From contig NZ_JAUSZD010000002.1 of the NCBI RefSeq assembly GCF_030817275.1, positions 3,844,001 to 3,908,000 of the forward strand: a stretch of DNA of 64,000 bases, in the 5' to 3' direction. Shown here piece by piece: positions 29,355-38,196 of this stretch. Positions within the stretch are counted from its first letter, which is position 1; each line of letters opens with the position of its first letter. This stretch comes from Paenibacillus sp. V4I7. GTDB lineage: Bacteria; Bacillota; Bacilli; Paenibacillales; NBRC-103111. The notes beneath the pieces were generated by a model. That model was not told the DNA's origin and made no database searches. It was given only the letters and a program-made list of their open reading frames with translations. The translations under genes and the position numbers were made by a program.

Positions 29355-30260
29355 TTACCTCTCACCCATCACCAGAACTTCCGGTACTAGCGATATGCCG
29401 TACTGATTCTGTACGATTAGCTGTACCTCGCCTATGAGAGTGAGAACGTCCTCGGCTGTAGCATCTCCGGTATTAACAATGAAATTGGCGTGAAGCTTAG
29501 AAATTTCAGCTCCACCGACACGTTTGCCTTTCAGGCCAGCTTCTTCGATGAGCTTGGCTGCGAATCCCCCTTCGGGGTTTCGAAATACACTCCCAGCGCA
29601 AGCTAATTGAAGCGGTTGCGTACGGAGGCGTCGATCCCGGTAAGCCGCCATGGCTCCCGCAATTTCTTTGCGCTCTCCAACCTGTAATTCAAAGACAGCT
29701 TCCGTTACAATGCCGGGCATTGTTTGTAGAATGGAATGTCGATAGGCATACTGCAAATCCTCCGCCTTCAATGTGACCAATTCCCCTGTGTCCAGGATGA
29801 CTTCAGCCTGCTTGAGTATGCGTGACACATCGGACCCATGAGCCCCTGCATTCATGTAGACGGCGCCTCCCACAGAACCGGGAATGCCAGAAGCAAACTC
29901 CAGTCCGGTTAAACCTTCTTTGGCCGCTAGTACGGACAATTTAATGAACGAATAGGAACCACCTGCGTAGACCATCGCATCATCAAAGCGAAGCGTTTCT
30001 AACGCATTGCCAAGTTTAATAACGACCCCTCTAATGCCTTTATCACTTACAAGCAGGTTAGATCCTCTACCAATGACCGTCCATGGAACACCGCGTTCAT
30101 ATAGAAATCGGATGACAGCAGCTACCTGCTCTTTCGTTTGGGGGATAACGAGGCAATCAGCCGGACCGCCGATTTTCCATGTCGTATAAGGGGCTAGTCG
30201 TTCATTCGTTCGAATCTCGCCAATATTTGCTGCCTGTAAGTCGGATATTAACTGTTGCAT
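29355..30260 (-). CDS. murB: UDP-N-acetylenolpyruvoylglucosamine reductase
   Basis: FAD enzyme that reduces the MurA product to UDP-MurNAc. The 301 residues match the short MurB class of Bacillota. The FAD-binding segments are TTWKIGGPADCL, VIGRGSNLLVSDKGIRGVV and YMNAGAHGSDV; the catalytic Ser is in CAGSVFRNPEGGFA. ATG 30260 has AGGAGG. murA follows after 15 bp, so the two first steps of the pathway are coupled. The gap of 204 bp before it carries a promoter match. Confidence 0.97.
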   Translation of the reverse strand: MQQLISDLQAANIGEIRTNERLAPYTTWKIGGPADCLVIPQTKEQVAAVIRFLYERGVPWTVIGRGSNLLVSDKGIRGVVIKLGNALETLRFDDAMVYAGGSYSFIKLSVLAAKEGLTGLEFASGIPGSVGGAVYMNAGAHGSDVSRILKQAEVILDTGELVTLKAEDLQYAYRHSILQTMPGIVTEAVFELQVGERKEIAGAMAAYRDRRLRTQPLQLACAGSVFRNPEGGFAAKLIEEAGLKGKRVGGAEISKLHANFIVNTGDATAEDVLTLIGEVQLIVQNQYGISLVPEVLVMGER

Positions 30261-30413
30261 GGGAAAACCTCCTTCACAGAACGTAGGGCGAAATTATCTT
30301 GAAAAGCAGCTTCAAGCTTCATAATTTCATAATACGGACCGAGTCGAAGATGGCCGGTCTTCGTTGTTTGGCGCCATATTAAGCCTTAGGTGTCTGTCAC
30401 GGTTATAGTGTAG

Positions 30414-30442
30414 TTTATGTAAAATCGGATAGAGTGTGACAA
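30414..30442 (-). promoter_or_regulatory. Possible SigA promoter of murB-murA-divIB
   Basis: TTGTCA (30442-30437), a 17-bp spacer and CATAAA (30419-30414) lie in the 204-bp gap between murG and murB. The -35 is good (5 of 6), the -10 weak (4 of 6). Confidence 0.4.
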
Positions 30443-30464
30443 TCGCCTATTCGGTTTAGCAAAA

Positions 30465-31535
30465 TCAAGTTGATAAGCTATAGGTTTCAATCAGTTTTAC
30501 GATCGATGCAACCGCATCGCTTTCTTTGCGCGATTGCATGGCTGCCTTGTGGGTCTCTCGATTCGCATGGAGAGCTTCCACACGCTCAGCAAGCGTATCG
30601 GCTGTTAAAGCCTCTTCTTGTAGAACGTCGGCGTAGCCAGCTTTCTGAAATGATTCTGCATTTAGAATCTGGTCTCCTCGACTTGCCTGCAGCGATAAAG
30701 GAATAAGCAGCATCGGCTTTTCCATGACTAAAAATTCATAAATAGATGTGGCACCAGCCCGGGAAATAACAAGCTCTGTCATTGCCAAAATATCTGGGAG
30801 CTCCTCATTCAAATACTCAAATTGTTTATACCCCCGAGTATTGGCGAGCTCTGACGCAATATTGCCTTTCCCGCATAGATGTACAATCTGAAACTGAGGT
30901 AGTAATCGCTCTAGGCTGCCTCTGACAGCTTGGTTAATCACTTGCGAGCCTAGGCTGCCACCCATCACCAAAATAACCGGTTTCTGTGTATGAAAATCAC
31001 AAAGTTGGTAAGCGCGAGACGCTTTACCACTTAGAATGTGTTCACGAATGGGTAAACCTGTTAGCTCCGCCTTGTCTCTTTGAACATGCTGTAAAGACTC
31101 CGGAAAGGTAACGCAAACCTTGGTTGCAAAAGGAATTGAAATTTTGTTCGCAAGCCCTGGCGTTATATCGGACTCATGAATAATCACCGGAATCTTGTTC
31201 ATCCGACTGCCAAGAACAACCGGGACGGAAACGAACCCGCCTTTCGAAAAGACAATGGCGGGCTTCAAACGACGGAGCAATCTATAAGACTCATAGACGC
31301 CTTTCATCACTCTGAAAGGGTCTTTGAAATTTTTCAGATCAAAATATCGACGTAATTTCCCAGACGAAATCGAGTAAAAAGGTACCCCTTCGCGTTCAAT
31401 GATGTCTTTCTCGATGCCCGTAGCTGAACCTATGTATTTAATTTCCCAACCTAACTGAGCAAGCTTATGCATCAGCGCTATGTTAGGTGTAACATGCCCT
31501 GCGGAGCCTCCTCCGGTAAAGACAATCGTTTTCAT
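30465..31535 (-). CDS. murG: Undecaprenyl-PP-MurNAc-pentapeptide GlcNAc transferase MurG
   Basis: Peripheral membrane GT28 glycosyltransferase that converts lipid I to lipid II. The 356 residues have the N-terminal glycine-rich loop GGGSAGHVTPNIAL and the second loop VMGGSLGSQVIN, plus the UDP-GlcNAc region VISRAGATSIYEFLVMEKP. ATG 31535 follows GAGGTGACAGGGG. It lies 7 bp after spoVE, so synthesis of lipid II and its polymerase are co-expressed. Confidence 0.97.
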   Translation of the reverse strand: MKTIVFTGGGSAGHVTPNIALMHKLAQLGWEIKYIGSATGIEKDIIEREGVPFYSISSGKLRRYFDLKNFKDPFRVMKGVYESYRLLRRLKPAIVFSKGGFVSVPVVLGSRMNKIPVIIHESDITPGLANKISIPFATKVCVTFPESLQHVQRDKAELTGLPIREHILSGKASRAYQLCDFHTQKPVILVMGGSLGSQVINQAVRGSLERLLPQFQIVHLCGKGNIASELANTRGYKQFEYLNEELPDILAMTELVISRAGATSIYEFLVMEKPMLLIPLSLQASRGDQILNAESFQKAGYADVLQEEALTADTLAERVEALHANRETHKAAMQSRKESDAVASIVKLIETYSLST

Positions 31536-31542
31536 TCCCCTG

Positions 31543-32640
31543 TCACCTCGAATAGCGGGATATATTGAGCAGGATGCCGACCGATGTCAGCATAAGCGTC
31601 AATGAAGACCCTCCTGCACTTATGAATGGCAAAGTAATGCCGGTTACCGGGAACATCCCAATAACAACACCAATATTAATAATGACTTGAACGGCAATCA
31701 TACCGATAATGCCTACAGCGATCAAACTGGCAAACGTATCCGGAGCAGTAATAGCTGCCCGCATTCCGCGCCATACAAGAATCGTAAAGAGCAGCAGCAC
31801 AAGCGTACCGCCGATAAATCCAAGTTCCTCAGCAATAATGGAGAAAATGAAATCAGTTTGCGGCTCTGGCAAATAGCTGTACTTCTGACGGCTCATACCT
31901 AGACCAAGCCCTACAAGACCTCCCGGTCCAATAGCATAGAGCGATTGAATCGACTGATAACCTGCACCTAAGGGATCCTGCCACGGATCCAAGAATGCTG
32001 TAATTCGCTTCAAACGGTATGGGGCAGCAATGACGAGCCCGATAAAACCCGCAACCCCTATCATACCTAGATACGAGAGATGAAGCAATCTCGCCCCCGA
32101 AGTGTAAATGATGAGCAGCGATGCTCCGACGAGAACGGCACCTGTTCCAAGGTCTGGCTGAAGCATAATGAGACCGAACGCTAAGCCCATGATGCCAAGC
32201 GGTGGCAATAAGCCTTTTTTGAATAATGTTATTTTCGCTTGATGCTCAGATAACATGTTGGATAGATAGAGTATCATCCCAATTTTCATAAATTCGGACG
32301 GCTGAATGCCGAAGGCACCAATACCTAACCAGCTTCTAGCTCCACCTCGAACAACCCCGATGCCGGGAATTAGAACGATAATCAGCATGGCAAAGCAAAT
32401 AAAAAGCGCTAATCTGGCAAACCTTTTCCAAACTAAATAATCAACATTCATCGTAAAAAACATGGCGATAACACCTAAAACAGCAAAGATAAATTGACGT
32501 TTCAAGTAATACAGGGAGTCGCCAAATTCGCGAAACGCAAGAACACTGCTAGCGCTGTAAACCATAATAACGCCAATTGTCAAAAGCAACAAGGTTGGAA
32601 TAATAATCCAAATGTCAGGAGCGGACCGTGCTTTACCCAT
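31543..32640 (-). CDS. spoVE: SEDS-family glycosyltransferase SpoVE (FtsW/RodA family)
   Basis: Polytopic SEDS peptidoglycan polymerase. From ATG 32640, which follows GAGGTG, it has 365 residues and about ten membrane helices; the frame extends to 32673 without a site. The family motifs GARSWLGIGAFGIQPSEFMKI, MLQPDLGT and GITLPFISAGGSS are present. Size and position between murD and murG match SpoVE, which makes cortex during sporulation. It is the only SEDS gene in the cluster, so a vegetative FtsW role is also possible if no other ftsW exists. Confidence 0.92.
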   Translation of the reverse strand: MGKARSAPDIWIIIPTLLLLTIGVIMVYSASSVLAFREFGDSLYYLKRQFIFAVLGVIAMFFTMNVDYLVWKRFARLALFICFAMLIIVLIPGIGVVRGGARSWLGIGAFGIQPSEFMKIGMILYLSNMLSEHQAKITLFKKGLLPPLGIMGLAFGLIMLQPDLGTGAVLVGASLLIIYTSGARLLHLSYLGMIGVAGFIGLVIAAPYRLKRITAFLDPWQDPLGAGYQSIQSLYAIGPGGLVGLGLGMSRQKYSYLPEPQTDFIFSIIAEELGFIGGTLVLLLFTILVWRGMRAAITAPDTFASLIAVGIIGMIAVQVIINIGVVIGMFPVTGITLPFISAGGSSLTLMLTSVGILLNISRYSR

Positions 32641-32739
32641 AACAGACACCTCTTCGTGTGTTGTGGGCGTCATCCATGATACCTATCAGCAAGCAGCGAC
32701 AGTATCGCTAGCCAGACAGCATATGTGGATAAGCCCTAT

Positions 32740-34134
32740 TTAAAGGTTATGCACGGACTCCTTAAACATGCGTCCCCTGTCCTCATAGGAGGGGAACATA
32801 TCCCAGCTTGCACAAGCAGGTGAAAGTAGAACAATATCTCCGGGTTCACTCATTTGCCAGGCTAGCTGAACGGCTTGCGACACCGCGTCCGCTGCATCCT
32901 TAGCAGTATCGACGGTTTGAATGCGGCTAATCCCTGCCAGCTTGGCAATATGCGTAATTTTCTCTTTCGTTTGACCTAAAGTAACGATACCTTTAATTCG
33001 CTCACGGAAAGTAGGCAGAAGTTCCATATAATCCGACCCACGATCCAATCCTCCTGCTATTAAGACAACACGCTGGTTAAACGCCTCGATTGACTTTATC
33101 GAAGCCGCTGCATTCGTGGCTTTGGAATTGTTATAGAAGGTCACATCATTCAGCTCTCTAACGAGCTCCAGACGGTGTTCTACGCCTTGGAAGCTTCTAA
33201 GCACATCTGCTATGGCATCCAGCTGAACACCCGCCGTAATGGCTGCTGCCGCCGCCGCTAACGCGTTCTCGACGTTAAAGCTGCCTGGGATCCCCATTTC
33301 ACTTGCCGGCATAATCGGCTGCACTTGGCCTAGTCCATTTGCGTAAACAATGACCTCTGTCTCTACATCGAAGTAGACACCAAAAGAGAGCTTCTCTTTC
33401 ATAGAAAAAGGGAATAGCTTAGCCTTCAGATTAGGAATTAAAGACTGACACACCTCATCATCCCAATTCAGAATCGCCGTATCTTCTTCGGTTTGATTTG
33501 CAAATAATCTAGCTTTCGAAGCGATATAGTCATCCATCGAACCATGATAATCCAAATGAGTTTCGTACACATTTAACAAAAGTGCAATCGTAGGACGGAA
33601 AGAAGTCGTTCCTTTCAGTTGAAAGCTGCTGAGCTCAACAACCATCCAGTTATCAGCTGTAACTTCAGGCGCAGCCTCTGTTAATGCACGCCCAATATTA
33701 CCCGCTACAACGGGAGATAAACCAGCTGCGTCCAGCATTAAACCAATCAATGTTGTCGTTGTGGTCTTACCATTCGAACCCGTAATACCAATAATTGGAG
33801 CTTCACAGAATTGATAAGCAACCTCAACCTCAGTCACGACTTCGATTCCTAGCTCTTCTGCCTTGCGAATCGGCTCAACCGTATATGGAATTCCTGGGTT
33901 CTTCACAACGAGAGAAATACCCGCATGCACCAAGGACTCCGGATGAAAGCCGCATACAACAGAAATACCCAGAGCCTCTAATTCGTCGGCTTCAGGGCAT
34001 GCGCTTCGCTCTTTTTTATCGTTGACCGTGACCAAGGCTCCTTTTTGATGAAAAAGCTTAGCTGCAGCGACACCGCTGCGAGCCAAGCCCAAAATAATGA
34101 CTTCAAGTCCACGATAATCCCGCGGATGTTTCAT
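32740..34134 (-). CDS. murD: UDP-N-acetylmuramoyl-alanine--D-glutamate ligase
   Basis: Cytoplasmic ATP-dependent Mur ligase adding D-Glu to UDP-MurNAc-L-Ala. The 464 residues have the N-terminal Rossmann domain (VIILGLARSGVAAAKL), the ATP loop GITGSNGKTTTTTLIG and the C-terminal LIAGGLDRGSDY. ATG 34134 follows GAGGTG that overlaps the end of mraY; only 3 bp separate the genes. Confidence 0.97.
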   Translation of the reverse strand: MKHPRDYRGLEVIILGLARSGVAAAKLFHQKGALVTVNDKKERSACPEADELEALGISVVCGFHPESLVHAGISLVVKNPGIPYTVEPIRKAEELGIEVVTEVEVAYQFCEAPIIGITGSNGKTTTTTLIGLMLDAAGLSPVVAGNIGRALTEAAPEVTADNWMVVELSSFQLKGTTSFRPTIALLLNVYETHLDYHGSMDDYIASKARLFANQTEEDTAILNWDDEVCQSLIPNLKAKLFPFSMKEKLSFGVYFDVETEVIVYANGLGQVQPIMPASEMGIPGSFNVENALAAAAAAITAGVQLDAIADVLRSFQGVEHRLELVRELNDVTFYNNSKATNAAASIKSIEAFNQRVVLIAGGLDRGSDYMELLPTFRERIKGIVTLGQTKEKITHIAKLAGISRIQTVDTAKDAADAVSQAVQLAWQMSEPGDIVLLSPACASWDMFPSYEDRGRMFKESVHNL

Positions 34135-34137
34135 GCT

Positions 34138-35097
34138 CTACAACACCTCATTCATATATAATCCGAGTACAGCAAGCACGAGACCTACGACCCAGAATGT
34201 GATAACAACACGCCATTCCGACCAACCCACCAATTCGAAGTGGTGATGGATCGGACTCATTTTGAAAACACGCTTGCCTCTCGTCTTGAAAGAAACAACT
34301 TGGATCACAACAGAAAGGATTTCAACCAAGAACACACCGCCAACAATAGCAAGCAGCAGCTCAGCTTTGGTCAAAATGGCAACAGCCACAAGGCCGCCAC
34401 CAATCCCGAGCGAGCCTGTGTCACCCATAAATACTTTGGCTGGATGGGCATTAAAAACAAGAAAACCGAGTACGGCCCCTACCATGGCTGCCGAAAATAT
34501 AGCCGCTTCTGGCTGCGTATTATTCATAGCAATAACCGTATAAGCACCAAAAGCAATGGCACTTGTCCCTGCAAGCAGTCCATCAAGACCATCTGTAAAA
34601 TTCACCGCATTCGATGCACCCAACATAAGAATAGCCATTAACGGAAAGTACAACCAGCCCGGGTTGAAGTGGAACGCCACAAATGGAATATATAAGTCCG
34701 TGCTTTGTCCTTGCATGACAAGCAGGTAACAGACGATAGCGGAGATCAAGAGCTGACCGAACAGCTTTTGTTTCGCTGTAAGACCAAGTGAGCGCTTGAA
34801 AATAATTTTGATATAATCGTCGAGAAAGCCTACTAATCCATAGCCTAATGAGGCTATTAACAGGATTAGAAGATCCGTATTTTTATCAGCAAAACGAAGC
34901 GTAGCAAGGGCCAGCGCGAGTAAAATAATGACCCCGCCCATCGTCGGTGTCCCTTGTTTCTTTAGATGTCCTTGCGGGCCATCCTCACGAATTTGTTGTC
35001 CGAATTTCATACGCCGCAAAATGGGTATAAAAAGCGGTCCCATAATAAGCGCAAGCACAAAAGCTACGCCCATCGTTAATAAAATTGCGTTTTCCAC
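34138..35097 (-). CDS. mraY: Phospho-N-acetylmuramoyl-pentapeptide transferase
   Basis: Membrane enzyme that forms lipid I from UDP-MurNAc-pentapeptide and undecaprenyl phosphate. The 319 residues span about ten helices. Conserved catalytic segments are [19 protein letters not shown] and [15 protein letters not shown]. The start is GTG 35097 with GGGGG nine bases upstream; a perfect hairpin lies just before that site. murF is upstream and murD downstream. Confidence 0.97.
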   Translation of the reverse strand: MENAILLTMGVAFVLALIMGPLFIPILRRMKFGQQIREDGPQGHLKKQGTPTMGGVIILLALALATLRFADKNTDLLILLIASLGYGLVGFLDDYIKIIFKRSLGLTAKQKLFGQLLISAIVCYLLVMQGQSTDLYIPFVAFHFNPGWLYFPLMAILMLGASNAVNFTDGLDGLLAGTSAIAFGAYTVIAMNNTQPEAAIFSAAMVGAVLGFLVFNAHPAKVFMGDTGSLGIGGGLVAVAILTKAELLLAIVGGVFLVEILSVVIQVVSFKTRGKRVFKMSPIHHHFELVGWSEWRVVITFWVVGLVLAVLGLYMNEVL

Positions 35098-35113
35098 GTT
35101 GGTTCCCCCTGCT

Positions 35114-35134
35114 CGTTTTCGTCTTTCGAAAACG
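35114..35134 (-). repeat. Hairpin next to the mraY ribosome-binding site
   Basis: CGTTTTCG pairs perfectly with CGAAAACG around a five-base loop, and the AGCAGGGGG ribosome-binding site of mraY starts right after it. Position and T/A-rich stem resemble the hairpin repeat family, but the GCTTACGATG linker and the AGGAGG ending are missing, so it may be unrelated. Confidence 0.45.
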
Positions 35135-35172
35135 ATCTACTGTTTCATCCTATAATTAATTACAAGCACCAT

Positions 35173-36603
35173 CTAGGCGAGTAAGGCATTAACCACTTGC
35201 TCGAGACGCATGCCTCGCGAGCCTTTTACGAGCACAAGATCCTCAGCTTGTGCGATTGCGGCGAGCTCTGCCGCGAGCTGCTCTTTATCATCGAAGGCAC
35301 GCACGCAAGCCTTCGGGAATTGCTGAGCCGCTTCATCCGCGATGAAGCGGCCAAGACGGCCGAACGTGAAGACGTAGTCTACACGTTCCGGAGACAACAC
35401 CCGGCCAATGCCGCGATGAAACTGCTCTTCGTGCTCGCCAAGCTCCAGCATGTCGCCGAGCACGAGGAACTTGCGACCGAAGCCGCGCAGCTGCTCGGTC
35501 AAGTCAATCGCAGCCCGCATGGATGCCGGGCTGGCGTTATACGCATCGTTAAGCACAGTCAGCCCCGAGGCTGCTGTCAGCTTCTCGATGCGCATGCTTG
35601 TCATCTGCAGCGAGCGAAGCCCCGCTGCAATTCCCTCAGGCGAGACGCCGAAGGCTTCGCCGATGGCAATGGCTGCTAACGCATTAATTACATTATGCGT
35701 ACCAAGCAAGGGAATGAACAATTCTGGGTAACCCGTTGAATTGATCTGGAAGTACGCCCCGTCCGCATCCATCCGGATGTCGGTCGGGAACAGATCATTG
35801 TCCGCGCCGCTGCCAAAGCGGATACGACGCAGCCCCTCTGGCAGGCTAGTTGGTGACTCCGCTGCCTGCCCGTCGAGGCTTCGCTCCGCGAGGGCCTGTT
35901 CAATAAGTGGTTCGTCGCCGTTGTAGACGAACAGCCCACCGCTGGGCATTCCACTAACGATTTCGGCCTTAGCCCGAGCGATTTCTTCCCGCGAGCCAAG
36001 CTGAAGCATGTGCGATTCGCCGATCATCGTAATGATCGACGCTTCCGGCTCGGCCAGATGGGATAGCAGCTCGATCTCGCCACGTCCACTCATCCCCATC
36101 TCGACCACAGCAAATTGCGTAGTTTCCTCAAGCTCGAGCAGCGTGAGGGGTAAACCAATATGATTATTCAGGTTTCCCTTCGTCTTATGCACTTGAAACG
36201 TACTACCCAAAACGGCCGCAACTAAGTCTTTGGTTGTCGTTTTGCCGTTACTCCCCGTAATGCCAATAATGCGAACCGGCAGCTGCTTGCGATAAGACTT
36301 AGCCAACTGCTGCAGGGCTGTTAGCGTATCCTTGACGCGAATGATGGGCATGCCTTCTGGGGGGTGAGGATGGTCATCTTGCCATAAGGCAGCCGCAGCG
36401 CCCTTGCTGTAAGCCTCTGCGGCATAAGCGTGACCATCATAATGATCACCGATCAGCGGTACAAACAGACTTCCTGGTCGTATTGTTCGTGTGTCGGTAG
36501 ATATGCCTATTATTGGAATGTCCCTTGGTGTTGACGCCCAGGACACCTGCACTCTCTCATCGCCTAGCATGTCTGTCATTTGTTCCAGCGTGCGCTCTAT
36601 CAT
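35173..36603 (-). CDS. murF: UDP-N-acetylmuramoyl-tripeptide--D-alanyl-D-alanine ligase
   Basis: Last cytoplasmic Mur ligase, adding D-Ala-D-Ala. The 476 residues have the ATP loop GITGSNGKTTTKDLVAAVLG near 115, NNHIGLPLTLL and VLNDAYNASPASMRAA. ATG 36603 overlaps the murE stop as ATGA, showing translational coupling. Part of the gene (about 35200-36000) is noticeably richer in G and C than its neighbours, with long GCG/CGC-rich stretches, but the protein is intact. Confidence 0.97.
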   Translation of the reverse strand: MIERTLEQMTDMLGDERVQVSWASTPRDIPIIGISTDTRTIRPGSLFVPLIGDHYDGHAYAAEAYSKGAAAALWQDDHPHPPEGMPIIRVKDTLTALQQLAKSYRKQLPVRIIGITGSNGKTTTKDLVAAVLGSTFQVHKTKGNLNNHIGLPLTLLELEETTQFAVVEMGMSGRGEIELLSHLAEPEASIITMIGESHMLQLGSREEIARAKAEIVSGMPSGGLFVYNGDEPLIEQALAERSLDGQAAESPTSLPEGLRRIRFGSGADNDLFPTDIRMDADGAYFQINSTGYPELFIPLLGTHNVINALAAIAIGEAFGVSPEGIAAGLRSLQMTSMRIEKLTAASGLTVLNDAYNASPASMRAAIDLTEQLRGFGRKFLVLGDMLELGEHEEQFHRGIGRVLSPERVDYVFTFGRLGRFIADEAAQQFPKACVRAFDDKEQLAAELAAIAQAEDLVLVKGSRGMRLEQVVNALLA

Positions 36604-38087
36604 CGTTCTCTCCCCCTTATCGCAGCCTTAGCCACCAATCGATCATCGAAATCATGCTTGACCCCCATGACATCCTGATACGTTTCGTGGCCTTTTCCCG
36701 CTATCAATATTACATCCTTAGGGCCTGCCCCTTCAATAGCCTTTTGTATCGCTTTTTTGCGATCCGCGATTAATTCGTACTGTTCCTTTGGGTAATTTAC
36801 CTCTTTTAAACCAGGAACGATATCAGCTAGAATGGCATCTGGATTTTCCGTTCGCGGATTATCTGAAGTCACATATAAATAATCACTATACTTAGCGGTA
36901 ACCTTACCCATTAGTGGACGTTTCGTGCGGTCGCGGTTACCACCGCAGCCAAACACCGTGATTACTTTACCTTCAGCAAAGTCACGTACAGTAGACAGGG
37001 CATTCTCTAGTCCATCTGGGGTATGCGCATAATCAACCAAGACTAAGTAATCCTGTCCCTCATTCACAACCTCCATGCGTCCATCTACTACCGTAATATC
37101 TTCTAAACTATTCCGGATCGCTTCAAGGGGAATCCCTTCAGCAAGTGTCGCAGCAATGGACCCGAGCGCATTGTAAACGTTGAATTTACCAACCAACTTC
37201 ATTCTGAAAAAAGCCTCTCCCGCGAAGGAAATAAGCTTAAACTCCGTGCCTTGGGCTGTAATTCGAATATTTGCCGCCTTTACATCACACTCGCTCTCTA
37301 TCCCATATGTAATAATTTGCGCGGCTGTCAGCTTACTGAACGTATGGGAAGCAGCGTCATCCGCATTTAGAATAGCATACTGACGCTCCTTGAGATCGGC
37401 AGAAAAACCATTCCCCAATCTAGAGAAGAGCAGGCCTTTTGCCGCTGCGTAAGCATCCATTGTTTTGTGATAATCTAAATGATCTTGCGTTAAATTCGTA
37501 AAAATACCTGAACGGAAATGAATGCCCTTTACTCGACCTAATTCCAAGGCATGGCTGGACACTTCCATAATGCAGTAATCCGTCTTCTGTTCACGCATCT
37601 GCCGAAAGCTGCGCTGTAGATCGACGGCTTCTAGCGTTGTGCGCTCCATTTCCGTATACGTATCTCCAATTTTCATTTGAATCGTTCCCATAAGTCCCGT
37701 CGTAAAGCCTTGATCCCGCAATATTTTCTCAATTAAATAAGTCGATGTCGTTTTGCCATTCGTACCTGTAATACCAATTAACTTCAGTTCTTTGCTGGGA
37801 TAGCCATAGAAATGGGCTGATAAAGCCGCCATTGCATATCTCGCATCTTTCACAACAAGCTGAGGAATTGGCAAGTCAAGCACTCTTTCCGTTACAAGCG
37901 CAGAAGCCCCAAGTGCAATCGCTTTTGGGGCATAATCGTGACCATCTGCTGTCAGTCCAGGGATACATAAAAACAAATCCCCTGTTTTAATTTTACGAGA
38001 GTCTGCTTCAATCCCAGTAATCTCTGTTTCAGCATCTCCATGTATGTGGGTAATGAGCAGTGCGGAAGCAAGCTCCTGAAGTTTCAT
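36600..38087 (-). CDS. murE: UDP-N-acetylmuramoyl-tripeptide synthetase, meso-DAP-adding
   Basis: Adds the third stem residue to UDP-MurNAc-L-Ala-D-Glu. ATG 38087 has AGAGGG six bases upstream (495 residues); TTG 38093 is a less likely start. The ATP loop GITGTNGKTTSTYL and the amino-acid specificity motif DNPR (in VTSDNPRTENP) are present. DNPR is characteristic of meso-diaminopimelate ligases, so the organism should have DAP-type peptidoglycan, in agreement with dapH, dapL and patA. It overlaps murF by 4 bp. Confidence 0.97.
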   Translation of the reverse strand: MKLQELASALLITHIHGDAETEITGIEADSRKIKTGDLFLCIPGLTADGHDYAPKAIALGASALVTERVLDLPIPQLVVKDARYAMAALSAHFYGYPSKELKLIGITGTNGKTTSTYLIEKILRDQGFTTGLMGTIQMKIGDTYTEMERTTLEAVDLQRSFRQMREQKTDYCIMEVSSHALELGRVKGIHFRSGIFTNLTQDHLDYHKTMDAYAAAKGLLFSRLGNGFSADLKERQYAILNADDAASHTFSKLTAAQIITYGIESECDVKAANIRITAQGTEFKLISFAGEAFFRMKLVGKFNVYNALGSIAATLAEGIPLEAIRNSLEDITVVDGRMEVVNEGQDYLVLVDYAHTPDGLENALSTVRDFAEGKVITVFGCGGNRDRTKRPLMGKVTAKYSDYLYVTSDNPRTENPDAILADIVPGLKEVNYPKEQYELIADRKKAIQKAIEGAGPKDVILIAGKGHETYQDVMGVKHDFDDRLVAKAAIRGRER

Positions 38088-38196
38088 GAGCAACCCTCTC
38101 CTTAACGTTATTGCTACCTATTATTGACAATTTTATGCCTATGGAAAAGCTAAACATGTCTTACTCCAAATCTTTTTTCCAGCCAACTAAACCACA

